Source: Pseudomonadota bacterium
GTDB lineage: Bacteria; Pseudomonadota; Alphaproteobacteria; Rhodobacterales; Rhodobacteraceae
Direction: 5' to 3'
Assembly: GCA_027592105.1 (NCBI GenBank)
Contig: JAQCLA010000196.1
Coordinates: 1 to 5,033 of the forward strand
Length of the DNA: 5,033 nucleotides
The notes under the pieces were generated by a model. That model searched no databases, was not told where the DNA came from, and saw only the letters and a list, made by a program, of their open reading frames with translations. A program made the position numbers and the translations under genes. Below are positions 1 through 4,443 of this stretch, in pieces. The first letter of the stretch is position 1. The number at the start of each line of letters is the position of its first letter.

Positions 1-2
1 CT

Positions 3-623
3 ATGGCTGGTGAGATTCCAGATCTTATCGCCGAGGCACGCACGGGGACAGGCAAGGGGGCCGCCCGTCAAGCACGCCGTAATGGCATGGTGCCCGGTAT
101 CGTATATGGCGGCGGCGTTGATCCGCTGTCGATCCAGATCCCCTTCAACGTGTTGCTCAAGCGCCTGAAAAAGGGCCGCTTCTTGTCGACGCTCTTCAAC
201 CTCAAGGTTGAAGGTCATGATGATGTGCGCGTGATCTGCCGTAGCGTTCAGCGCGACGTGATCAAGGATCTGCCGACCCATGTCGACCTGATGCGCCTGC
301 GCCGCACTTCGCGCGTGGCCTTGTTCATCCCGGTCGAATTCGTCAACCAGGAGAAGTCTCCGGGCCTCAAGCGCGGCGGTGTTCTGACCGTGGTGCGCCC
401 CGAAGTCGAACTGGTCGTCACCGCGGGTGACATTCCCGATCACATCACCATCGATCTGGAAGGCCGCAATATCGGCGATGTGCTGCACATCTCGGATGTT
501 GTTCTGCCCGAAGGCGCAAAGCCCACGATCGACCGCGATTTCGTGATTGCCAACATCTCGGCACCATCGGGGCTGGTCAGCGCCGACGCGGCCGAAGCCG
601 CCGAGGCCGCCGACGAAGCGTGA
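3..623 (+). CDS. rplY: 50S ribosomal protein L25/CTC family
   Basis: This encodes a 206-residue large-subunit ribosomal protein that binds 5S rRNA; the long CTC form is also called general stress protein. Residues about 6-95 form the L25 beta-barrel 5S-binding domain, with the typical N-terminal stretch EARTGTGKGAARQARRNG followed by VPGIVYGGG. Residues about 100-188 match the C-terminal TL5/CTC domain (VEFVNQEKSPGLKRGGVL, then IPDHITIDLEG and GDVLHISDV). The tail from about residue 190 is Ala/Glu-rich and low in complexity, as is common in alphaproteobacterial L25. The ATG has only two bases before it, so the ribosome binding site and promoter lie outside the window. The protein nonetheless looks complete, because its N-terminus matches the usual family start. 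A strong terminator follows 24 bp after the stop. Identification is by recognised family motifs and is secure. Confidence 0.96.
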   Translation: MAGEIPDLIAEARTGTGKGAARQARRNGMVPGIVYGGGVDPLSIQIPFNVLLKRLKKGRFLSTLFNLKVEGHDDVRVICRSVQRDVIKDLPTHVDLMRLRRTSRVALFIPVEFVNQEKSPGLKRGGVLTVVRPEVELVVTAGDIPDHITIDLEGRNIGDVLHISDVVLPEGAKPTIDRDFVIANISAPSGLVSADAAEAAEAADEA

Positions 624-647
624 TTGATCACGCAGGCGAATATTGCG

Positions 648-673
648 AACGCCGCCCCTTGGGGCGGCGTTTT
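648..673 (+). terminator. Intrinsic terminator of rplY
   Basis: An 11-bp perfect inverted repeat, AACGCCGCCCC then GGGGCGGCGTT, has only TT between the arms. In practice the innermost pair would open to give a CTTG loop. A short T run (670-673) overlaps the right arm. It begins 24 bp after the rplY stop, and its right arm ends only 6 bp from the stop codon of the convergent methyltransferase gene, so it may also help end that transcript, although the opposite side has no clean U tract. Confidence 0.85.
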
Positions 674-677
674 GCAT

Positions 678-1430
678 TCAGCCCTCGGGCGGGTCGGTTG
701 CGCCCCATACTTTGCGAAACCCTAGGATTTTTCCGCGCGACGTGACGGGATCATAGGTCATGTCCATCCGTGACATGACATCCACGATCTTCTTGATCAC
801 GCGCGGCTGGTATTTTTTGGGATGCAACTCCATCACGCAGTAGCGCAACGGACAATTCCAGACGCGGTCGAACATATCGGCCTCGGCCCCTTCGACATCC
901 ATCAAGACGACATGGGGTTTGTGCTGGCGGATCAACGCATGGACCGAGATCAGCGGCACCCGGATGGGGCGGCCCTTTCCATCCAAGCTTGAGCCGGTAT
1001 AGCCCGACGACAGGGCAAATAGGCCAGTCGCCCCTTCGGCGACCGGGCCCGTCACCGCACCATGAACCAGATTGACCCCCGCCAGACCGTTGCGGTCGAG
1101 ATTGGCCGCGATCACGGGCAATAGCGCGGGGTTCGCCTCGACCGACAAGACCTGTTCGGGCGCCGTGCGCTGTGCGCAAAGCGCCGTGACATAGCCGATT
1201 CCCGCGCCCAATTCCAAGACACGAAAGCCCGGCCGCACACAGCGAAGGGCTGATTGCGCCTCATCCTCCTCATAGGTGCCGTCGGTCAATTTTTGGACGA
1301 TGTCGGGTGTGGCCAATCCATCAGGAAGGCCCAGATCAATGCCTTTAAGGCGGAACTCATACACGGCGGCGCTACTCTCGGATCTTGGCGTTCTCTTGCG
1401 ATGATGCGCAAGCTGATGACCGAACACCAT
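678..1430 (-). CDS. FkbM-type SAM-dependent methyltransferase
   Basis: This is a predicted class I S-adenosylmethionine-dependent methyltransferase of the FkbM type (250 residues from this start). The family usually methylates hydroxyls of sugars, lipids or secondary metabolites; the substrate here is unknown. Motif I is clear: VLELGAGIGYVTA about residues 71-83. It is followed by the acidic strand end VEANP about 97-101, HGAV near 123-126, and the FkbM-typical VLMDVEGAE (about 175-183), which ends the central sheet. The start is uncertain. The frame stays open to a TTG at 1514, with an ATG at 1508, but the extra 26-28 residues look noncoding (mixed Cys/Pro/Arg, no conserved feature), so I chose the ATG at 1430. 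None of the candidates has a convincing Shine-Dalgarno sequence. It is convergent with rplY, divergent from pth, and stands alone on its strand. The fold assignment is firm; the substrate is not. Confidence 0.85.
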   Translation of the reverse strand: MVFGHQLAHHRKRTPRSESSAAVYEFRLKGIDLGLPDGLATPDIVQKLTDGTYEEDEAQSALRCVRPGFRVLELGAGIGYVTALCAQRTAPEQVLSVEANPALLPVIAANLDRNGLAGVNLVHGAVTGPVAEGATGLFALSSGYTGSSLDGKGRPIRVPLISVHALIRQHKPHVVLMDVEGAEADMFDRVWNCPLRYCVMELHPKKYQPRVIKKIVDVMSRMDMTYDPVTSRGKILGFRKVWGATDPPEG

Positions 1431-1528
1431 GGCAAATTCAGGGCATGCCGACCGATTGGGGCAGGCGCGCGGCCCTTGGCGCTTGGCAAAGACAGCTTGG
1501 GCTGGCATCACCAATCGCGGATAGCCAA

Positions 1529-1534
1529 GAGGGG
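1529..1534 (+). promoter_or_regulatory. Ribosome binding site of pth
   Basis: GAGGGG lies 8 nt before the ATG at 1543. This spacing selects that ATG over the out-of-frame ATG at 1538, which sits only 3 nt after the motif. Confidence 0.7.
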
Positions 1535-1542
1535 TTCATGCC

Positions 1543-2244
1543 ATGCAGCTTTGGGTCGGATTGGGCAATCCCGGCGCGAAATACGCGGCCAACCGGCACA
1601 ATATCGGCTGGATGGCGCTGGACCGGATCGCCGCCGATCACGGCTTTGGCCCGTGGCGCGCCAAGTTTCAAGGCAGCCTGTGCGAAGGTAACTTAGGCGG
1701 GCAAAAGGTGGTCATGCTCAAACCCGAGACCTTCATGAACCTATCTGGCCAATCGGTGGGCGAGGCCGCGCGCTTTTTCAAGATAAGCCCGGCCGAGATC
1801 ACCGTCTTTCACGATGAGCTGGACCTCGCGCCCGGCAAGGCGCGGGTCAAGACCGGTGGTGGGCATGCAGGCCACAATGGGTTGCGCTCGATCCATGCCC
1901 ATATCGGCGAGGCCTATGGGCGTGTGCGTCTTGGCATCGGCCATCCCGGCCACAAGGACCGGGTCGCGGCTTATGTCTTGTCCGATTTCGCAAAGGCCGA
2001 TCAGGATTGGCTCGACGATCTGTTGCGCGGGCTCTCGGATGGTGCGCCCGCGCTTGCCAAGGGCGATAGCGCGAAATTCCTCAATGCCGTGGCACTGCGC
2101 ACCGCGCCGCCACGGTCATCGACATCGGCCAGCAAAACCACCGCGGCCGCCACGCCCGCGCCGACCCAAAAAGCCGATGCTGACCCGCCGCCGGCGCATG
2201 ATGCACGCACCACCTTGCAGCGGCTGATGGACAAGTTCCGTTAA
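1543..2244 (+). CDS. pth: Peptidyl-tRNA hydrolase (Pth)
   Basis: This enzyme hydrolyses the ester bond between peptide and tRNA in peptidyl-tRNAs released early from the ribosome, recycling tRNA in the cytoplasm. It is 233 residues, longer than the usual 185-200. The bacterial Pth core covers residues 1-187. Active-site residues can be read directly: N9 in GLGNPG, H19 (the catalytic His) in NRHNIGW, N66 in ETFMNLSG, D91 in VFHDELDLAPG and N112 in GGGHAGHNGLRS. By family alignment these correspond to E. coli N10, H20, N68, D93 and N114. Residues about 188-222 are an Ala/Pro/Thr/Ser-rich linker with no evident fold. The last 11 residues, TTLQRLMDKFR, look like a short amphipathic helix and resemble Pth tails in Rhodobacterales. 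The start is supported by a GAGGGG site 8 nt upstream. rplY, its common partner, lies upstream but is separated by the oppositely oriented methyltransferase gene, so pth needs its own promoter. Confidence 0.97.
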   Translation: MQLWVGLGNPGAKYAANRHNIGWMALDRIAADHGFGPWRAKFQGSLCEGNLGGQKVVMLKPETFMNLSGQSVGEAARFFKISPAEITVFHDELDLAPGKARVKTGGGHAGHNGLRSIHAHIGEAYGRVRLGIGHPGHKDRVAAYVLSDFAKADQDWLDDLLRGLSDGAPALAKGDSAKFLNAVALRTAPPRSSTSASKTTAAATPAPTQKADADPPPAHDARTTLQRLMDKFR

Positions 2245-2255
2245 CCCGCGCACGT

Positions 2256-2274
2256 TGGGGCGGAATGCACCCCA
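2256..2274 (+). terminator. Weak hairpin after pth, possible terminator
   Basis: TGGGG and CCCCA pair across a 9-nt loop, 11 bp after the pth stop, and GCGC copies flank both sides (2248-2251 and 2277-2280). There is no T tract after it, so termination is doubtful. The rest of the 2245-2360 gap shows a TAGAAT at 2328-2333 that could be a -10 box for the DUF2237 gene, but no -35 element sits at the right distance. Confidence 0.2.
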
Positions 2275-2360
2275 CCGCGCAATGCTCAGGGTTGTGAACA
2301 TTGCCAAATACCTTGGGCCTGATAGCCTAGAATTCTGTAAAGCGTGAAGGGAACGGCACG

Positions 2361-2735
2361 ATGGGGTTTCGCATGGACAGTTCGGTCAATGTACTGGGGC
2401 AAGCGCTGCAAAGCTGTTCGCGCGAGCCGATCACGGGCTTTTTCCGCAACGGCAATTGCGACACCTGCGCCGAGGACCGGGGAAGCCATACGGTCTGCGC
2501 GGTAATGACCGCCGAATTCCTCGCCTATTCGAAATATGTCGGTAATGACCTGTCGACCCCACGGCCCGAGTTTCAATTCGCAGGGCTCAAGCCCGGCGAT
2601 CATTGGTGCCTGTGCGCCAGCCGTTTCATGCAGGCCCATGATGAAGGGGTGGCCCCAAGGGTGAACCTTGCGGCGACACATGAACGCGCCCTCGACATCG
2701 TGCCGCTCGAGGTGCTGGAGGCCAACGCGCTCTAA
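2361..2735 (+). CDS. DUF2237 family protein
   Basis: This is a 124-residue protein of the DUF2237 (COG3651) family, whose biochemical role I do not know. The family signature is almost complete: NVLGQALQSC, then ITGFFRNGNCDTC, EDRGSHTVCAVMTAEFL, GNDLSTPRPEFQFAGLKPGD, HWCLCA, and LAATHERALDIVPLEVL. Six cysteines (C19, C33, C36, C46, C83, C85), including CxxC at 33-36 and CxC at 83-85, together with H43 could bind a metal or form disulfides; that is an inference. There is no signal peptide or membrane segment, so it is probably cytoplasmic. The start at 2361 is supported by GAAGGG 9 nt upstream; a second in-frame ATG at residue 5 is possible. The 116-bp gap after pth suggests separate or weakly linked transcription. 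Its stop is only 7 bp from the stop of the convergent LuxR-type gene. Confidence 0.92.
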   Translation: MGFRMDSSVNVLGQALQSCSREPITGFFRNGNCDTCAEDRGSHTVCAVMTAEFLAYSKYVGNDLSTPRPEFQFAGLKPGDHWCLCASRFMQAHDEGVAPRVNLAATHERALDIVPLEVLEANAL

Positions 2736-2742
2736 CCGGCGA

Positions 2743-3252
2743 TCAGCGCGGCGCGGTATCGGGTGACACCGCAGCGCCCATCAGATCCTCGACAAACAGG
2801 CCCAAAAGCTGGGGCCGCCCGCTGACACCGGCTTTGCGGTAGATCGCATTGGTCTGGGCCTTGACCGTGCCTTCCGAGGTCTCGCGCAGCTGGACGATCT
2901 CGGCGATGGTGAAACCCTTGAGTGCGAAAAGCGCCACATCACACTCGGCCGGGGTCAGGCCCCAGCCCTCAAAGCGTTCCTCGATCAATTCCATGAAAGC
3001 GCCCGAGGCCACGCGCAGCGCCTGTTCGGCGGCGCGTGTGCGCTTGAGCGACGCGCGCAAGAGCATCGCCGCCAAGCCAAGGCCCGACAAAAGCCCAAAG
3101 GCTGCCCCCAACTCCATCAACTCGCGAAATCGCCACGGCACGGGGTCGACCGGCACCCCAAGGGCCGACAGCAAGATATCGGATACGAAAAAGATCGCAC
3201 AGACAGCCTGCAACACGAAGACGACACCGAATAACCAAGACCTTTTCAGCAT
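2743..3252 (-). CDS. Membrane-anchored LuxR-type HTH transcriptional regulator
   Basis: A 169-residue regulator with a LuxR-type DNA-binding domain and no recognisable receiver or ligand-binding domain. Residues about 6-31 and 46-66 are hydrophobic membrane segments, joined by a short loop (about 32-45) that should face the periplasm. Residues about 67-93 are charged and helical and may form a dimerising coiled coil. Residues about 97-157 are the HTH: WGLTPAECDVALFALKGFT, then IAEIVQLRETSEGTVKAQ and IYRKAGVSGRPQLL. This matches the LuxR pattern of LT..E..V, IA..L..S..TVK and I..K..V..R.QL. The DNA-binding part would sit in the cytoplasm, held at the inner membrane. The ATG follows the poly-Asp gene by 24 bp, which suggests cotranscription; a modest AGGG lies about 9 nt ahead and could be masked by a small GCCC-CGCA-GGGC hairpin. 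Ligand, targets and any link to the acidic proteins are inferred from position only. Confidence 0.88.
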   Translation of the reverse strand: MLKRSWLFGVVFVLQAVCAIFFVSDILLSALGVPVDPVPWRFRELMELGAAFGLLSGLGLAAMLLRASLKRTRAAEQALRVASGAFMELIEERFEGWGLTPAECDVALFALKGFTIAEIVQLRETSEGTVKAQTNAIYRKAGVSGRPQLLGLFVEDLMGAAVSPDTAPR

Positions 3253-3272
3253 GCAGCGGCCCTGCGGGGCGC

Positions 3273-3294
3273 GTGATCAATCATCATCGTCATC
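3273..3294 (-). repeat. 22-bp direct repeat, copy A (3' end of second poly-Asp gene)
   Basis: This 22-bp stretch is identical to 3790-3811. On the coding strand it covers the last Asp codons, the TGA stop and the four bases after it (TCAC). Identity through the stop and beyond suggests that the two genes arose by duplication or have exchanged ends; part of it is low-complexity GAY repeat. Confidence 0.75.
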
Positions 3295-3702
3295 CCCATC
3301 GCCGCTGTCATCGTCGTCATCGTCGTCATCATCGTCATCGTCGTCGTCATCGTCGTCACGATCATCGTCATCGTCATCGCGATCATCATCATGATCATCG
3401 GCGTCACGAATATCGGGGATGCGGGGGCGATCATCATCGTCGTCATCGTCGAAGATGAAATCACGCAAGATCGTGCCATTGCGGGGATCAAAGACCAGCT
3501 CACGACCTTGATCACCACGGCGGGCCAAGATCCGTACACGCCCCAGCAAGGTGCGGCTGACCCTTTCGACATCGAAACCTTGCTGTTCCAATTGACGCAC
3601 GACACCGCGCGTCACCCGATCATCCTGCGCCAACGCAGGCGTGCCCACGGCAATCGCAAAACCAGCCAACAAGCCAAACAACAGGCGGCGTCGGGAAAAC
3701 AT
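3277..3702 (-). CDS. Secreted PepSY-like protein with poly-Asp tail (paralogue 2)
   Basis: A 141-residue exported protein of unknown function. Residues 1-25 are a signal peptide: SRRRLLFG, a hydrophobic core, then PALA before Q26. The RRR start resembles a twin-arginine signal but is not a full Tat consensus. Residues about 30-83 form a single PepSY-like unit (GFDVERVSRTLLGRVRILA, then ELVFDPRNGTILRD), matching proteins often annotated as PepSY domain proteins in Rhodobacterales. Residues 85-141 hold 43 Asp in 57 positions, including a run of 17 (residues 116-132), broken by Arg, His and a SGDG. The Asp codons mix GAT and GAC, as expected if protein composition is under selection. I chose the ATG at 3702 because GAGGG lies 5 nt upstream and the signal peptide starts there; the frame is open to 3762, but that extension is encoded by a hairpin. 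It is paralogous to the gene at 3794-4261. Cation binding is plausible, not shown. Confidence 0.8.
   Translation of the reverse strand: MFSRRRLLFGLLAGFAIAVGTPALAQDDRVTRGVVRQLEQQGFDVERVSRTLLGRVRILARRGDQGRELVFDPRNGTILRDFIFDDDDDDDRPRIPDIRDADDHDDDRDDDDDDRDDDDDDDDDDDDDDDDDSGDGDDDDD
3280..3450 (-). repeat. GAY trinucleotide tract encoding Asp-rich tail
   Basis: An imperfect (GAT/GAC)n tract in the reading frame of the gene at 3277-3702, interrupted by Arg, His, Gly, Ser and Pro codons. The longest uninterrupted part encodes 17 Asp with 6 GAT and 11 GAC. On the + strand it reads as spurious Ser-, His- or Ile/Val-rich frames. Confidence 0.85.
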
Positions 3703-3707
3703 TCCTA

Positions 3708-3712
3708 CCCTC
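3708..3712 (-). promoter_or_regulatory. Ribosome binding site of second poly-Asp gene
   Basis: GAGGG on the minus strand, 5 nt before the ATG at 3702. It supports that start over the longer frame that would begin at 3762. Confidence 0.55.
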
Positions 3713-3726
3713 ACTTTCAACACGAT

Positions 3727-3753
3727 CCCGCCGGTTGCGACACAACCGGCGGG
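3727..3753 (-). other. Perfect intergenic hairpin between the two poly-Asp genes
   Basis: CCCGCCGGTTG and CAACCGGCGGG form a perfect 11-bp stem around a 5-nt loop. It lies 40 bp after the stop of the first paralogue and 24 bp before the start of the second, in the presumed leader between them. No U tract follows on the minus strand, so it is more likely an mRNA-stabilising or processing structure, or a partial attenuator, than a full terminator. Confidence 0.65.
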
Positions 3754-3789
3754 AGGTTGCAACGATCAGACCAGCACATCATGGCGGGT

Positions 3790-3811
3790 GTGATCAATCA
3801 TCATCGTCATC
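3790..3811 (-). repeat. 22-bp direct repeat, copy B (3' end of first poly-Asp gene)
   Basis: Identical to 3273-3294. It again spans the last Asp codons, the TGA stop and the following TCAC, so the two genes share sequence past their coding ends. Confidence 0.75.
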
Positions 3812-4261
3812 ATCATCATCATCGTCGTCGTCGTGATCGTCGTCATCGTCGTCGTGATCATCGTCATCATCATATCCGCCGCGGTCATCATCATCATCGT
3901 CATCATCATCGTCGCGTCCACGACCGCGGTCGCGATCATCATCGTCATCATCCGAACGCCCATCGAAGAAGTCGCGCGCGCGTTGGCGGATCTCGACCCC
4001 GGTCCGATTGCGGTCGTCGGCATCCGCGACCTCTGTTTCGGTTTCCAGGATACGGCCCGTGGCCGCGTCATAGACGACTTCGAGCGTCTGACCGTTCACG
4101 GTCGCCTCGACCTTGATCTGGGAAAAGCCGCGCTGCACTTCGATAAAGTCAAAGCCGCGGGCTTGGTACTCGCTCACCAGCTGGTCGACCATGGATTGTG
4201 CAAAGCTTGGCCCCGCGGCCAACAGACCCGCAGCGGTGGATATCAAGATAACAGGTTTCAT
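3794..4261 (-). CDS. Secreted PepSY-like protein with poly-Asp tail (paralogue 1)
   Basis: A 155-residue exported protein of unknown function, first gene of the apparent three-gene unit. Residues 1-21 are a Sec-type signal peptide: MKP, a hydrophobic core, then PSFA before Q22. Residues about 24-77 form one PepSY-like unit (LVSEYQARGFDFIEVQRGF, then QTLEVVYDAATGRILETE) that lines up with the same region of the paralogue at 3277-3702: GFD, then V-R, then a strand, E-V-[YF]D, and G-IL. Residues 78-103 are a mixed linker (ADADDRNRTGVEIRQRARDF). Residues 104-155 hold 40 Asp in 52 positions, in runs of 6, 10, 5, 6 and 12 separated by RDRGRGR, RGGY and single His. The start at 4261 has an AAAGGAG site 8 nt upstream; the frame is open to 4327, but that extension lacks a signal peptide. 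Family membership (PepSY) is recognised by pattern only. The tail could bind divalent cations or basic partners; that is an inference. Confidence 0.82.
   Translation of the reverse strand: MKPVILISTAAGLLAAGPSFAQSMVDQLVSEYQARGFDFIEVQRGFSQIKVEATVNGQTLEVVYDAATGRILETETEVADADDRNRTGVEIRQRARDFFDGRSDDDDDDRDRGRGRDDDDDDDDDDRGGYDDDDDHDDDDDDHDDDDDDDDDDDD
3797..3952 (-). repeat. GAY trinucleotide tract encoding Asp-rich tail
   Basis: An imperfect (GAT/GAC)n tract in the frame of the gene at 3794-4261. The terminal run of 12 Asp uses 8 GAT and 4 GAC, more GAT-rich than the matching tract of the neighbouring paralogue, with Arg, Gly, Tyr and His interruptions between runs. Confidence 0.85.
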
Positions 4262-4269
4262 CACGCATA

Positions 4270-4276
4270 CTCCTTT
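4270..4276 (-). promoter_or_regulatory. Strong ribosome binding site of first poly-Asp gene
   Basis: AAAGGAG on the minus strand, 8 nt before the ATG at 4261. It is the best Shine-Dalgarno match in the window and fixes the start of this gene. Confidence 0.8.
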
Positions 4277-4285
4277 GGGATGAAC

Positions 4286-4308
4286 CCGCGTGGCAACGTG
4301 CCACCCGG
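4286..4308 (-). other. Dyad/hairpin upstream of the poly-Asp unit
   Basis: GTGGCA and TGCCAC face each other across 3 nt (4290-4304). The arms extend by CCG/CGG after one mismatch, giving nine pairs. It ends 9 nt before the AAAGGAG site. It could be an mRNA leader hairpin or an operator for a dimeric regulator; the sequence does not decide between them. Confidence 0.45.
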
Positions 4309-4353
4309 TCCCTCGAAAGGAGCGCATCCGACAGGTTCGGTGAATGGACTAAC

Positions 4354-4398
4354 GGTTTAGCACCGCGGCCGTAAACCCATCGCGGACCCGCCTAAACC
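4354..4398 (-). promoter_or_regulatory. Three GGTTTA/TAAACC hexamers in the presumed promoter region
   Basis: TAAACC occurs at 4372-4377 and 4393-4398 on the + strand, 21 bp apart start to start (about two helical turns), and its reverse complement GGTTTA at 4354-4359. Such phased half-sites are typical of activator or response-regulator binding, but the motif is not one I can assign. No clear -35/-10 pair is visible in 4262-4443, which otherwise holds GGCC-rich sequence near 4420-4440 with no obvious trpB terminator. Confidence 0.3.
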
Positions 4399-4443
4399 TC
4401 AGGTATAGAGCGCGCATGGCCTGGCCCGGCCGATTGGCCCTAT

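Noticed and set aside
1431..1514. N-terminal extension of the methyltransferase to a TTG at 1514 or ATG at 1508
   Set aside because: The extra residues show no domain or signal peptide, and no ribosome binding site precedes either codon; it would also leave almost no room for a pth promoter. Not fully excluded.
1254..1696. + strand frames overlapping the methyltransferase start and pth
   Set aside because: They have no family resemblance, overlap two clear genes in other frames and have no supported start.
2286..2681. Minus-strand frame opposite the DUF2237 gene
   Set aside because: The + strand protein carries a well-conserved family signature over its whole length; the opposite frame has none.
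3277..3450. RTX or EF-hand calcium-binding repeats
   Set aside because: The tail has plain Asp runs without the GGxGxDxxx nonapeptide or the 12-residue EF-hand spacing; general cation binding remains only a possibility.
3703..3762. Longer start for the second poly-Asp protein
   Set aside because: The extra 20 residues are encoded by the perfect hairpin and would bury the signal peptide; the ATG at 3702 has its own GAGGG.
3280..3952. CRISPR-like or satellite array
   Set aside because: The repetition is a 3-bp codon-level pattern within reading frames, with no constant-length repeats and unique spacers.
3273..4116. Long + strand frames rich in His/Arg, Ser or Ile/Val across the repeat region
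   Set aside because: They are exact antisense readings of the GAY tracts (GTC/ATC, TCA/TCG, CAT/CGT). They lack a ribosome binding site and coherent domains, while the minus-strand frames have signal peptides, PepSY-like cores and ribosome binding sites.
4420..4440. GGCC-rich segment as terminator of trpB
   Set aside because: Only 4-bp GGCC pairings can form and no T run follows on the minus strand.
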